Below are positions 35,033 through 45,460 of a stretch of 64,000 nt of DNA, piece by piece; positions within the stretch are counted from its first letter, which is position 1; the number at the start of each line of letters is the position of its first letter. The DNA is from Campylobacter corcagiensis (GTDB taxonomy: Bacteria > Campylobacterota > Campylobacteria > Campylobacterales > Campylobacteraceae). Made by a program: the position numbers and the translations under genes. Below the pieces are notes generated by a model that searched no databases, was not told where the DNA came from, and was given only the letters and a program-made list of their open reading frames with translations. The DNA is taken from the NCBI RefSeq assembly GCF_013201645.1, contig NZ_CP053842.1, forward strand, positions 496,001 to 560,000, written 5' to 3'.

Positions 35033-35986
35033 TTGGATGAAATTTATGTAAAATTTAATGCACGATTAGATCAAATTTTAAGTAGTGAGCTTAAAATTTC
35101 AAGAAATAAAGCTCTAAATTTAATAAAAAATGGCGAAGTTTTTGTAGATGATGGGATTATTTTAAAAGCATCATTTCAGCCAAATTTAGGTGCTAAAATT
35201 TCACTAAATTTAAAAAAAGAGACTAAAGAGCTAAAAAAAGAGAACTTTAACATAGAAATTATCTATGAAGATAGTGAAATTTTAGTTATTAATAAACCTT
35301 CAAATTTAGTAGTTCATGGTGCAGATAGCGTAAAAGAGTATAGCTTGGTTGATTATTTAAAAGAGCAAAATTTCACTCTTTTTGATCCAAAAAGTATTAG
35401 AAGTGGTATAGTTCACAGGCTTGATAAAGGCACAAGTGGGGCTTTGGTTGTGGCTAAAACTGAGTTAGCGTATAAAAGTTTGGTATCTCAGTTTAAGGGT
35501 AGAATCACAGATAAATACTATCTTATGCTAACAGATTTGCCATTAAAAGAGAGCATAATAATAGATCGCCCAATAGCTAGAAATCCTAAAAATCGCCTTA
35601 AAAATGCAGTCGTTGATGGAGGAAGGCAGGCAAAATCAGCTTTTACAAATATCTACTCAAAAGGTAAAATTAACTTAATAGCAGCTAAAATTTACACAGG
35701 CAGAACTCATCAAATAAGAGTTCATCTAAATTCAATTAATAGACATATAATAGGGGATAATTTATATGGTTTTAAGAGGAAAAACGATAAAATTCAAACT
35801 TTAATGTTACACTCTTATATCTTATCATTTAACCACCCAAAAAGCTCTCAAAGGCTTACTTTTGTGGCTGAGTTAAAGGGTGAGTTTAAAGAGATGATAA
35901 ATAAGGAGAGTATAAATGAAAAAATTTCAGCAAATTTTGTTATTTCTAGTTTTGAGCATCTTCATAGCTGGATGTGCATCAACTAA
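35033..35986 (+). CDS. RluA/RluD family pseudouridine synthase with S4 domain
   Basis: This 317-residue protein has an N-terminal S4 RNA-binding domain (LDQILSSELKISRNKALNLIKNG pattern at 10-30) and the catalytic IVHRLDKGTSGALVV with its conserved aspartate, then GRTHQIRVHL. The layout matches RluD, which modifies helix 69 of 23S rRNA. The TTG start follows AAGG. The last 23 residues lie within the next gene and look unlike the family, perhaps from loss of an earlier stop. The overlap is 71 bases. Confidence 0.92.
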   Translation: MDEIYVKFNARLDQILSSELKISRNKALNLIKNGEVFVDDGIILKASFQPNLGAKISLNLKKETKELKKENFNIEIIYEDSEILVINKPSNLVVHGADSVKEYSLVDYLKEQNFTLFDPKSIRSGIVHRLDKGTSGALVVAKTELAYKSLVSQFKGRITDKYYLMLTDLPLKESIIIDRPIARNPKNRLKNAVVDGGRQAKSAFTNIYSKGKINLIAAKIYTGRTHQIRVHLNSINRHIIGDNLYGFKRKNDKIQTLMLHSYILSFNHPKSSQRLTFVAELKGEFKEMINKESINEKISANFVISSFEHLHSWMCIN

Positions 35987-37121
35987 GGGTGGACCAGAAA
36001 TTTTAGATGAGAATTTACCACCGATTATGGCTATAAGAACTGTAGTTTCTACTAGTTCAGTTGGTCTTGAGTGGGATGATCCAAAAGATCCAAATGTTGA
36101 TGGTTTTTATGTTTATAGAGCTAAGTTAAATGAACCAATGAAAAAGATAGATACGATACAAAGTCGCTTTTCAACTCACTATCTAGATAGTGGTTTAGAA
36201 CCATCAACTAGCTATAGATACTCGATGAAAAGCTATTCAAGTAGTGGGATGTCAAGAGATGGCGTGGTAGTTACAGCAACTACTGCTAAAGCTATCGAGT
36301 CTGTATCATTTGCACAAGCACTTTATGGGCTTCCAGAGCAAGTTAAACTGATATGGAGACCACATGCTAACCTTAAAGTTGATAGCTACATAATAGAAAG
36401 AAGCAAAGCTGGTGCAAATAGCTGGAGCAAGATAGGCGAAGTTAAAGGTAGGCTTAGTGCTGAGTATATAGATACTAAAGTTAAAAGTAACTCAAGCTAT
36501 GATTACAGAATAAGAGTTAAAACACTAGATGGTGAAATCTCAGCTCCAAGTAAAATTTTAAATTCCACAACCAAAGAGCTTCCAAGTGGCGTTGTTGGTC
36601 TAAGTGCTACAACAGATCAGCCTAAAAAAATAGTCCTAACTTGGGATAGTCCTGCAAATGATCACTTCTCACACTATCAAATTTATAGCTCAAGACTACA
36701 AAGTCTAGGTTTTTTACCTCTTGCTAAAACAGATAAAAATTTCTATGAAGATCTTATAAACACAAACGATGCAACTAGGTATTATAAAGTTACTTTTGTA
36801 GATAAAGATGGTCTTGAAAGCCTAGCAAGCGATACGCCTGTAATGGGTAAAACCCTAGCTGCTCTTCCAGCTCCAGCTATGCAAGCCCCTATTATAAACA
36901 ACAACACCATTGTTTTAAATTGGCAAACAAAATCTCCTACGCATAAATTTACCATTTTAAGAAGTGGTGGGGGAAGTGATAAAACTATAAGCGACATTAC
37001 AAATAACTCATACATTGATAGTGATATAGTTAAAGGAAACACTTACAGATATAGCGTAATAGCAGTTGATGAGTATGGCATAAATTCAGATAGATCAAAC
37101 AGTGTAAAAGTTGCTTACTAA
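35916..37121 (+). CDS. flpA: Fibronectin type III domain lipoprotein, FlpA-like adhesin
   Basis: The 401-residue protein has a lipoprotein signal (MKKFQQILLFLVLSIFIAGC, with the lipid-anchored Cys at 20) and three or more fibronectin type III repeats, each with an LxW(D/R) start and YRY core. In C. jejuni FlpA is a surface lipoprotein that binds host fibronectin, and its neighbours are the same as here. AAGGAG lies before the ATG inside the rluD gene. The fibronectin-binding residues cannot be compared by eye, so adhesion is inferred from the family. Confidence 0.9.
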   Translation: MKKFQQILLFLVLSIFIAGCASTKGGPEILDENLPPIMAIRTVVSTSSVGLEWDDPKDPNVDGFYVYRAKLNEPMKKIDTIQSRFSTHYLDSGLEPSTSYRYSMKSYSSSGMSRDGVVVTATTAKAIESVSFAQALYGLPEQVKLIWRPHANLKVDSYIIERSKAGANSWSKIGEVKGRLSAEYIDTKVKSNSSYDYRIRVKTLDGEISAPSKILNSTTKELPSGVVGLSATTDQPKKIVLTWDSPANDHFSHYQIYSSRLQSLGFLPLAKTDKNFYEDLINTNDATRYYKVTFVDKDGLESLASDTPVMGKTLAALPAPAMQAPIINNNTIVLNWQTKSPTHKFTILRSGGGSDKTISDITNNSYIDSDIVKGNTYRYSVIAVDEYGINSDRSNSVKVAY

Positions 37122-38293
37122 TGCCAAATTTCATCGCTAAAAAGTGTAAAAATTTAACCCTGCCTTTTGAAAAAGATGGGGTTAAATTTCTAAATTTGCT
37201 AAAGGGTAGAAAGGTTGATTTTATCCTAACTAGGGCAAATGAAGAGCTATTTTTTGTAACTGTAAAGAAAAAAGATGATGCTTATCTTTTTAAAGGTGAA
37301 AAGCTTACAAGACCTGCTAAAGTAGGTCTTTTACAAAAGGCTTTAGAAATTTTAAGAGATGAGTTTTGCTCTGAAATTTTAAATAATTCCATTAACTTTA
37401 ACAAAAACTCACTTACAAAAAATAGCTCTATTATTATGAGTGAATTAGAAGCGATAAAAGCGCTAAATGGTAGAGAAAAAATCGCCATTGAGATAGGTTT
37501 TGGAAGTGGTAGACACTTGCTTTATAGAGCTAAAAATGAGCTAGATAAGCTTTTTGTTGGGATTGAAATTTATAAGCCTAGCATTGAACAAGTTGCAAAA
37601 CTAGCAATAAAACAAAATATAGAAAATTTAGTTTTGGTAAATAGCGATGCTAGGACTTTTATAGATTTAGTTGGTTCAAATTTAGTTGATACAATATATG
37701 TTCATTTTCCTGTTCCATGGGATGATTCTCCTCACCGTAGAGTTATAAGTGGCGAGTTTATGAGTGAAATTCAAAGAATTCTTAAAGTTGGTGGTACTTT
37801 TGAACTTAGAAGCGATAGTAGAGCTTATGTTGATTACTCTTTGATAAAATTCCTTGATATGGATGGTGTAAGTATTAAGGTGCATAAAAACAGAGACCTT
37901 GAAATTTCAAGCAAATATGAAGATAGGTGGAAAAAGCAACTTAAAGATATCTATGATGTATGGCTTAAAAATTTAGTAAAAAGTGGTGAAAAAAGTTGGA
38001 AAGATAGGCTAAAATTTGACATTTTAGACATAAATTTAGTTAAACAAAATTTTAGACATAAAGTTACTAAATTTAGCGACTTTTTTCTAAATTTTGAAGA
38101 AATTTATGAATTTGATAGTGGCGAGCTTTTGATAAAGCTCTCATTTGGTGCATTTGATACGCCTGGTAATTATTTTATTAAAATTTCTAAAGATAAAACC
38201 GAGTATTTTATCGCTAAGCCACTTCCAACAGATATGAATTTAAAAGCACACGAAAAAGTTAAGGAGCAACTAGCTAAATGGCAGATATTATAA
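37121..38293 (+). CDS. trmB: tRNA (guanine-46-N7)-methyltransferase, long form
   Basis: The protein (390 residues) holds the TrmB methyltransferase core from about residue 115: EIGFGSGRHLLYRA, VGIEIYKPSIEQVA, VHFPVPWDDSPHRR. It is much longer than E. coli TrmB (239), with an N-terminal extension of about 110 residues and a C-terminal one of about 100, as in other epsilonproteobacteria. The ATG shares a base with the flpA stop. The function of the extra domains is unknown; they may aid tRNA binding. Confidence 0.9.
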   Translation: MPNFIAKKCKNLTLPFEKDGVKFLNLLKGRKVDFILTRANEELFFVTVKKKDDAYLFKGEKLTRPAKVGLLQKALEILRDEFCSEILNNSINFNKNSLTKNSSIIMSELEAIKALNGREKIAIEIGFGSGRHLLYRAKNELDKLFVGIEIYKPSIEQVAKLAIKQNIENLVLVNSDARTFIDLVGSNLVDTIYVHFPVPWDDSPHRRVISGEFMSEIQRILKVGGTFELRSDSRAYVDYSLIKFLDMDGVSIKVHKNRDLEISSKYEDRWKKQLKDIYDVWLKNLVKSGEKSWKDRLKFDILDINLVKQNFRHKVTKFSDFFLNFEEIYEFDSGELLIKLSFGAFDTPGNYFIKISKDKTEYFIAKPLPTDMNLKAHEKVKEQLAKWQIL

Positions 38294-38943
38294 ATGCAAA
38301 AAACCTTGTTTTAAGCTATGATACGCCTGTTATTAAGGGTGCAAGCTTTTGTGTTAAATCAAATGACTTTATAGTTATAACAGGTGAGAGTGGAAGCGGA
38401 AAAAGTACGCTTATTAAGTCTTTTTATGGTGGTATTAAGGTTGATTCAGGTGAGCTTGATGTATGTTTTTATGATATGGCTAGCCCAACAAGCAGGGATT
38501 TAAAAGAGCTAAGGCAGAAAATAGGTATTGTTTTTCAAGATTACCGCCTTATAAATGAGTGGACTATAGAAAAAAATGTCATGCTACCACTTTTAATACA
38601 AGGTCATAATAAAACAATGTGCAAAAAACAGTCTGAAAATTTACTAAATTTTGTAAAACTTGGACATAAAATAGGGCGTTATCCTTTGGAGTTAAGTGGT
38701 GGAGAACAGCAAAGAGTTGCTGTTGCAAGAGCTATGGCACACAATCCTCAACTTCTACTTTGCGATGAGCCAACAGGAAACCTTGATGAGGTTTCATCTA
38801 ATATGGTTTGGGATTTTTTGCGTTCTGCAAAGGAGCTTTGGGGGGCGTGCGTGATAGTTGTAACCCACAGAGCTCCATCAACTCTAAAGTTTGACTTTAG
38901 GCATTTTGAAATAAAAGAAGGAAAAGTAATTGAAGGGCTTTAA
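38278..38943 (+). CDS. ftsE: Cell-division ABC ATPase FtsE
   Basis: This 221-residue ATPase has Walker A GESGSGKST, the Q-loop VFQDYRL, signature LSGGEQQRVAVARA and Walker B LLLCDEPTGNLD. With FtsX it controls cell-wall hydrolases at the septum. It overlaps trmB by 16 bases, with an AAGGAG inside trmB, and overlaps ftsX by 14 bases. The context (ftsX, EnvC-like gene next) makes FtsE more likely than LolD. Confidence 0.92.
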   Translation: MADIINAKNLVLSYDTPVIKGASFCVKSNDFIVITGESGSGKSTLIKSFYGGIKVDSGELDVCFYDMASPTSRDLKELRQKIGIVFQDYRLINEWTIEKNVMLPLLIQGHNKTMCKKQSENLLNFVKLGHKIGRYPLELSGGEQQRVAVARAMAHNPQLLLCDEPTGNLDEVSSNMVWDFLRSAKELWGACVIVVTHRAPSTLKFDFRHFEIKEGKVIEGL

Positions 38944-39730
38944 GACTCATTTTGGCGTTATTATTTCACTTGTGGCGCTACTTTTTTCAGTTCAGTTTGT
39001 AATTTTTACCTCAAATTTAGTAGATAAATATGAAGATCTTATGAAGAGCGAATATAATATTATAGCTGTTGCAAAAGGTGATTTAAACGCTACTAGCATT
39101 AAGGATATAGAAAATGTTACAAAAATAGATCCAAGCGATATGCTAAACACTCTTGATGGTAAAATTTCTAAAAATAGCCTTGAAAAGCTAAAAACCACTC
39201 TTCCAAATTTCTACTCTATAACGCTAAATATATTTCCTGATAAGGCTAAACTTGATGAAATTTCAGCTAAACTTATGAAAATTGATGGAGTTAGTAGGGT
39301 TGAAGTTTTTGCAAAAGCTCACAGTAGTATTTACAAAATTTTGCTACTTATTAAAAATATAGTGATGCTATTTTCAGCTTTGATTATAGTTCTTGGAGTT
39401 ATGCTTATGTTTAAGCAGATGAGAATTTGGCTGTTTGAGCATAAAAAAAGGGTTGAGATTATGACTCTTTTTGGTGCACCGTACCTTATCAAAAGCTTTA
39501 TTTTATACAAAATGGCAGTTATTGATAGTGTAATTTCAGCTCTTATTGTAACTGTAATTTATGCTTATTTACCAAATTTAGCAAATTTTAGAGCAATTTT
39601 TGATCTTATTCAAGTAGTGCCTAATACCATAAATTTACCTTATGATGCTCTGTTTTTACTAGGTTTATCGCTTCTAATTTCTGTTTTAACAGTAAGTATT
39701 GTTATGCTTAGCATTAAAGAAGGAAGGTAA
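38930..39730 (+). CDS. ftsX: Cell-division permease FtsX
   Basis: The 266-residue protein has an N-terminal membrane helix (about 5-27), a periplasmic loop of about 110 residues and three more helices, the FtsX arrangement. The loop is the part that binds EnvC-type factors. The start is TTG, overlapping ftsE and preceded by a GAAGGA. The stop lies two bases before the EnvC-like gene. Confidence 0.9.
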   Translation: MKGFKTHFGVIISLVALLFSVQFVIFTSNLVDKYEDLMKSEYNIIAVAKGDLNATSIKDIENVTKIDPSDMLNTLDGKISKNSLEKLKTTLPNFYSITLNIFPDKAKLDEISAKLMKIDGVSRVEVFAKAHSSIYKILLLIKNIVMLFSALIIVLGVMLMFKQMRIWLFEHKKRVEIMTLFGAPYLIKSFILYKMAVIDSVISALIVTVIYAYLPNLANFRAIFDLIQVVPNTINLPYDALFLLGLSLLISVLTVSIVMLSIKEGR

Positions 39731-39732
39731 TT

Positions 39733-41007
39733 TTGAGAGTTTTATCTGTTTTTGTGCTAATTGTGAGCCTTCTTTTTTCAGCTCCTACAACTAAAGATAA
39801 GATTGATGATACAAACAAAGCTTTGGCAAAAAGTAAAAAAGATGAAGTAAATCTCAATAAAAAAATAGATGATTTAGGAAAGCAAATTTTAAAGCAAAAC
39901 AAAGAGCTTGAAAAGACAAAAACAAAGATAGATGAAATTTCAGGTTTAGTTATAAATTTATCCGAAAAACATAAAGAAGAAGAGATTAGGCTTAATAAAT
40001 TAAAAGAGCAAAACGCTACTTTGATTAGTTCAAAACTAAGCCTTGAAGAACAATTAGTTGATCTTATAGCAAATGATTTTTCTTTGAATTTAGTTCAAGA
40101 TAGTGATATTAAAAGTAGCCAAAGCTTAATCTCAAATGAGATATTTAAAAGTTTAAATAGTGTAGTAAATGACGAATTTAAGGAGCTTTTAAAAGATTAT
40201 GAAAAAACCTTAAAAAACATCAGTGATAAAAATAGTGAAATTTCAGCCATAGAAAATAGTTTAAAAGATTATAACGCAAAAAAAGATGAGCTTTCTAAAA
40301 CGCAAAAGAAAAAAGAGAGTTTGGTTGCAAATTTAGCAAAAGATAAAGAGGACTACATCTCAAGATTAGAAAAAGCCACAAATACAAGCAGTGCTTTGTC
40401 TAAGACTTTAGCTGAGTTAAAAATCATAGATGATAAAGAAGAGAGACAAAAGGCTTTAAAAGCACAAGAAAAAGCAAAAAAAGCACGAGAAAAAGCAGCT
40501 ACTAGTTCTAAAAAAGATGAAGAGCCACCTGTTGTGGTTAGTAGAGATAGAAGAGTTGATGATATTGATAAAAAAGTAAAGCTTTATGGTTCAAGCTATC
40601 AAGAAAGTAGAGTTAAAAAATATAAAGGACCTAAGACAATCTCTCCTATAAAAGGTGCTGTTTTAAAAAGAAATTTTGGTAACTATATAGACCCAGTTTA
40701 TGGTATTAAAATTTTTAATGAAAGCATTATTTTAGGTTCAAAAACTCCAAATGCTCAGGTCCAAAATGTATTAGATGGTAAGGTTATTTTTGCAAAATCA
40801 ACGCCCATTTTAAATAATGTTATCATTGTAGAAAACGCTGATGGCATTCATACAATTTATGCTCATCTTAGCCAAATAGCACCAACTATAAAAGTTGGAA
40901 GCAGGATAAAAAAAGGCTATGTTATAGGACGAATAAGTGATGAGTTAACCTTTGAAGTTACGCAAAAAAATTTCCATATAAATCCACTTGATCTTATATC
41001 TTTGTAG
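39733..41007 (+). CDS. EnvC-like murein hydrolase activator with degenerate LytM (M23) domain
   Basis: This 424-residue protein has a signal peptide, a long coiled coil (about 25-255) and a C-terminal LytM domain (about 300-424). The zinc ligands of active M23 peptidases are missing: the first His is replaced in IFNESIILGS, and the usual HxH is LTFEVTQ. It therefore should not cut peptidoglycan but activate an amidase, as EnvC does for AmiA/AmiB under FtsEX. An AmiA-type amidase lies 5.5 kb downstream (46548). The TTG start follows AAGGAAGG. Confidence 0.9.
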   Translation: MRVLSVFVLIVSLLFSAPTTKDKIDDTNKALAKSKKDEVNLNKKIDDLGKQILKQNKELEKTKTKIDEISGLVINLSEKHKEEEIRLNKLKEQNATLISSKLSLEEQLVDLIANDFSLNLVQDSDIKSSQSLISNEIFKSLNSVVNDEFKELLKDYEKTLKNISDKNSEISAIENSLKDYNAKKDELSKTQKKKESLVANLAKDKEDYISRLEKATNTSSALSKTLAELKIIDDKEERQKALKAQEKAKKAREKAATSSKKDEEPPVVVSRDRRVDDIDKKVKLYGSSYQESRVKKYKGPKTISPIKGAVLKRNFGNYIDPVYGIKIFNESIILGSKTPNAQVQNVLDGKVIFAKSTPILNNVIIVENADGIHTIYAHLSQIAPTIKVGSRIKKGYVIGRISDELTFEVTQKNFHINPLDLISL

Positions 41008-41077
41008 TTAAATTTTAAATTTATAGATATTTATTATGGTGGTTTAGTTTGTTATGAAATTTTAAACTCTTTTTGGG

Positions 41078-41083
41078 TATAAT
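41078..41083 (+). promoter_or_regulatory. -10 box for pyrH-rpoZ-spoT-tyrS
   Basis: TATAAT after TTTTGGG lies 32 bases before the pyrH ATG, in the only gap over 100 bases between ftsX and mnmC. Confidence 0.6.
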
Positions 41084-41100
41084 CAAAGGTTTAAATATAG

Positions 41101-41835
<735 letters not shown>

Positions 41836-41844
41836 AGGATAAAA

Positions 41845-42063
41845 ATGAGACCAGAAGAAATAGCAGCAAAAGCCCTAGAATCAGTAAATGGAGATAGATA
41901 TAAACTATCTTTAATGGTTGCAAAAAGAACAAGCGAGCTTTACTCAGGAGCTAAAGTTTTAGTAAATGTAGACACTAGAGGGCTTAAATTTGCAGATATT
42001 GCACTTTTAGAGATTGCAGAGGGAAAAGTAGAATTAGATGGAATTATTGAAGCAGAAAAATGA
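41845..42063 (+). CDS. rpoZ: RNA polymerase omega subunit
   Basis: The protein (72 residues) starts MRPEEIAAKALE and has the DRYKLSLMVAKRTSEL omega motif. It supports assembly of RNA polymerase. AAAGGA precedes the ATG. Its end overlaps spoT by 26 bases, the common rpoZ-spoT pairing. Confidence 0.93.
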   Translation: MRPEEIAAKALESVNGDRYKLSLMVAKRTSELYSGAKVLVNVDTRGLKFADIALLEIAEGKVELDGIIEAEK

Positions 42064-44233
42064 TGCTGATATTGAGAGATTTTTAGACGATATTGTAAAT
42101 GTCTCTACCATTGATGATGCTAAAGAGCTTTTTCATAAATTTAAAGAGCCAAAAGATACTTTAGAAAAAGCTATTGAAATTTGTGTAAAAGAGCACAACG
42201 GGCAGTTTAGAAAAAGCGGTGAGCCTTATTCGGTTCATCCTATACTTGTTAGTTGTATTGTTGCTTTTATGGGCGGTGATGATGATATGATTGTCGCTGC
42301 ACTTTTACATGATGTGGTTGAAGATACAAGTTATGATCTTCAAAGTGTAAATGCTGTATTTGGTGACGGGGTTGCTAAGCTTGTAGAAGGTCTTACTAAG
42401 ATTGTAACGATTAGAGAAGATAAATTAGCTCCATCAAGCGATAAAAACGCAAAGCTTAGAACTTCAGCTCTAACTTTTAGGCGTATGCTTTTAATATCCA
42501 TTGAAGATGTTAGGGTTTTGGTTGTTAAGCTTTGTGATAGACTTCATAACATGCTTACTCTTGAAGCACTTCGTCCTGATAAGCAAAAAAGAATTGCTGA
42601 AGAAACTCTTGTTGTTTATGCGCCTATTGCTCACAGGCTTGGAATTTCATCGATTAAAAACATCTTAGAAGATCTGAGTTTTAAATATGTAATGCCAAAA
42701 GAATTTGAGATGATAGACTCATATATCAACGAGCACAAACAGCAACTTCAGATGAGTTTAAACAAATTTAGCCTTAAAATAACAGAGCTTTTACTTACAA
42801 ATGGCTTTAGTGAAAATAGCTTTGATATCCAAAAAAGAGTCAAGCACTACTACTCTACATATCTTAAGATGCAAAGAAAAGGAATTTCTATTCAAGAAGT
42901 TCTTGATCTTTTAGCTGTTAGGGTTTTGGTTAAAGATGTGAAGGATTGCTACCTTGCTTTAGGAGTAATTCACTCAAATTTTAACCCTTTAATCTCTAGG
43001 TTTAAAGACTATGTAGCCCTTCCTAAACAAAATGGATACCAAACTATCCACACGACAGTGTTTAATGAAAGCATGATTATCGAAGCTCAAATTCGCACCT
43101 TTGATATGCATAATACTGCAGAATATGGTGTTGCAGCACACTGGAAATATAAATATAGCGGACAAAGCCCAGTTTTAGTTAATCCTAGACTCGATTGGCT
43201 AAGTGATATCTCAAATAAAGATGATGTTCCAATATCTAGCGATGAAGAAGATGGTCCAGAAGATTTATATGAGTATGCAAAAGATAGTCTTTATGCTGAA
43301 GATATCGCAGTTTACTCCCCAAAGGGCGGAATTTTTACTTTGCCTAGGGGTGCAACAGCCCTAGACTACGCTTATGAAATTCACTCTCAAGTAGGTCTTA
43401 AAGCTGTAGAAGCATATGTCAATAGAGTTCGTGTTCCGCTTCTTACTGAGCTTAAAAACGGAGACATTGTTCATATCATAACTGGAAATGAAGCTCACTA
43501 TAGATGTAGTTGGTTAAATTCAGTCAAAACTGGTAAAGCAAGAGCTACTATTAAAGGCTTTTGTAAACAAAAACTAAAAGAGCTAAATAACGAAATCGGC
43601 ATAAAGATGCTCTCAGCGATATTTGAGACAAATGAAACTGAAATTTTATCATGGTTAGATAGTGAAAATTTAAGCAAAAAAGCTGGTAAAGTATCGTATG
43701 ACTCTGAATTTTTAAAAGATGCTGTAAATGCTTTAAAGAAAAATGCTAAAAAAGATAAGTACATTATAGAAAAGCAAAAATTTGAAAATATAGTCGTTTA
43801 CTCAAATTTCAAAGTAAATTCTGCAGAATTTGACTACTGTTGTAACCCAAAAAGGGGCGATAATATCGTAGGATTTAGAGATGGTGATCGAGTTACAGTT
43901 CATCATAGATTTTGTGATAGAGCGTCAAATTTGATGAGAGATGGTAAAGAGATAATCTTTGTAAAATGGACAAGAAACGCTCCTCATAGATATAAAATCA
44001 TCCTGAATTTAGAGAACAAAAGAGGCTCACTTGCTGAGTTTTTAGCATATATAGCAAAACTTCAAGTTGATCTTGTAGCTATAAATTTAAACGAAAACGA
44101 AGAGACGAAGTCGGACTTTTTTGTGCTTATTATTGAACTTCATGAGAGTTTAAATATAGATGATATCAAAACTAAGATAAAAAGTAGATATAAGATAGTT
44201 GAATTTACTTCACTATCTGATGCTTATAACTAA
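42038..44233 (+). CDS. spoT: Bifunctional (p)ppGpp synthetase/hydrolase
   Basis: This 731-residue RSH protein has an HD hydrolase domain with H67 and the HD pair at 91-92 (LLHDVVEDT), the synthetase domain with SRFKDYVALPKQNGYQ and AEYGVAAHWKYK, a TGS domain (IAVYSPKGGIFTLPRGATALD) and a C-terminal ACT domain. Epsilonproteobacteria have this one enzyme for making and breaking the alarmone, so it controls the stringent response alone. I kept the ATG at 42038; a TTG at 42047 would also fit a nearby ATGGA. Confidence 0.96.
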   Translation: MELLKQKNDADIERFLDDIVNVSTIDDAKELFHKFKEPKDTLEKAIEICVKEHNGQFRKSGEPYSVHPILVSCIVAFMGGDDDMIVAALLHDVVEDTSYDLQSVNAVFGDGVAKLVEGLTKIVTIREDKLAPSSDKNAKLRTSALTFRRMLLISIEDVRVLVVKLCDRLHNMLTLEALRPDKQKRIAEETLVVYAPIAHRLGISSIKNILEDLSFKYVMPKEFEMIDSYINEHKQQLQMSLNKFSLKITELLLTNGFSENSFDIQKRVKHYYSTYLKMQRKGISIQEVLDLLAVRVLVKDVKDCYLALGVIHSNFNPLISRFKDYVALPKQNGYQTIHTTVFNESMIIEAQIRTFDMHNTAEYGVAAHWKYKYSGQSPVLVNPRLDWLSDISNKDDVPISSDEEDGPEDLYEYAKDSLYAEDIAVYSPKGGIFTLPRGATALDYAYEIHSQVGLKAVEAYVNRVRVPLLTELKNGDIVHIITGNEAHYRCSWLNSVKTGKARATIKGFCKQKLKELNNEIGIKMLSAIFETNETEILSWLDSENLSKKAGKVSYDSEFLKDAVNALKKNAKKDKYIIEKQKFENIVVYSNFKVNSAEFDYCCNPKRGDNIVGFRDGDRVTVHHRFCDRASNLMRDGKEIIFVKWTRNAPHRYKIILNLENKRGSLAEFLAYIAKLQVDLVAINLNENEETKSDFFVLIIELHESLNIDDIKTKIKSRYKIVEFTSLSDAYN

Positions 44234-44248
44234 AATTAAAGGAATATT

Positions 44249-45451
44249 ATGGATTTAAATAGTGTTTTTACGGAGTTAAAAAAGGGAATCGCTGAGATTA
44301 TTGATGAAGATAAGATAAAAGATATGATTAGAAATTTCTATGAAAAAGGTGAAAATTTCTATGTTAAAATAGGCATGGATCCAACCGCACCTGATCTTCA
44401 TTTAGGTCATACTGTAACTTTACAAAAGATGGCTTTTTTACAAAAGCACGGGGCTATTATACAGTTTTTAATAGGTGATTTTACAGCTAGAATAGGCGAT
44501 CCAAGTGGTAAAAGTGAGACCAGAAAAATGCTAAGTAAAGATGAGGTTTTAAAAAATGCCAAAACTTACGAAGAGCAAGTTTTTAAAGTATTAGATCCAG
44601 CTAAAACTAAGATAATGTTTAACTCAGCATGGGATGAAAAACTAAAAGCTTCTGATATGATAGCTATTGCTAGTACTTATAATGTCGCTAGAATGCTAGA
44701 GCGAGATGATTTTGAAAAAAGATTTAAAAACGAAACGCCAATATCAATAAGTGAGTTTTTATACCCTTTACTTCAAGGCTACGATAGCGTTGAGATGAAA
44801 TGCGATATAGAAATGGGTGGAAATGATCAGAAATTTAACCTTTTAATGGGGCGTCATATGCAAAGAGTTTATGGTGTGGGAAAAGAACAAGCCATTATCA
44901 CAATGCCACTTCTTGTTGGACTTGATGGTGTAAATAAAATGAGTAAATCTCTAAACAATTACATAGGTGTTACTGAAGAGCCAAATTCTATGTATGCGAA
45001 GGTTTTAAGTATTAGTGATGATTTGATGTGGGACTGGTATGAGCTTTTAAGTGAAAAAAGCTTAGAAGAGATTTCAGAGCTTAAAAAGAGCGTAGAAAGT
45101 GGTAAAATTCATCCAAAAGCAGCTAAAGAAAACCTTGCTTTAGAGATAACAAAGCGTTTTTATGATGAACAAACTGCTAAAAATGCAAAAGCTGAGTTTG
45201 ATACTGTTTTTTCAGAGCACGCTCTTCCTAGTAATATGGATGAATTTAGCGTAGATGGTGAAATCTGGGTGGTAGAGGCGATTGTAAAGTGCGGTTTAGC
45301 TAGTTCAAATTCACAAGCAAGACGCCATATAAATGCAAATGCGTTTAGTATCAATCAAGAAAAGGTTAATGACGATCAGCTAAAATTAGGAAGTGGAAGC
45401 TATATTCTTCAAATTGGCAAAAGGAAATTTGCAAAACTAAATGTAAAATAA
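44249..45451 (+). CDS. tyrS: Tyrosyl-tRNA synthetase
   Basis: The protein (400 residues) is a class I synthetase with HLGH (51-54) and KMSKS (230-234) and a C-terminal S4 domain (SSNSQARRHINANAF). It belongs to the TyrRZ-like group with the DPTAPDLHLGH start. AAAGGA lies before the ATG, 15 bases after spoT. Confidence 0.97.
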   Translation: MDLNSVFTELKKGIAEIIDEDKIKDMIRNFYEKGENFYVKIGMDPTAPDLHLGHTVTLQKMAFLQKHGAIIQFLIGDFTARIGDPSGKSETRKMLSKDEVLKNAKTYEEQVFKVLDPAKTKIMFNSAWDEKLKASDMIAIASTYNVARMLERDDFEKRFKNETPISISEFLYPLLQGYDSVEMKCDIEMGGNDQKFNLLMGRHMQRVYGVGKEQAIITMPLLVGLDGVNKMSKSLNNYIGVTEEPNSMYAKVLSISDDLMWDWYELLSEKSLEEISELKKSVESGKIHPKAAKENLALEITKRFYDEQTAKNAKAEFDTVFSEHALPSNMDEFSVDGEIWVVEAIVKCGLASSNSQARRHINANAFSINQEKVNDDQLKLGSGSYILQIGKRKFAKLNVK

Positions 45452-45460
45452 AGGCAAGAT

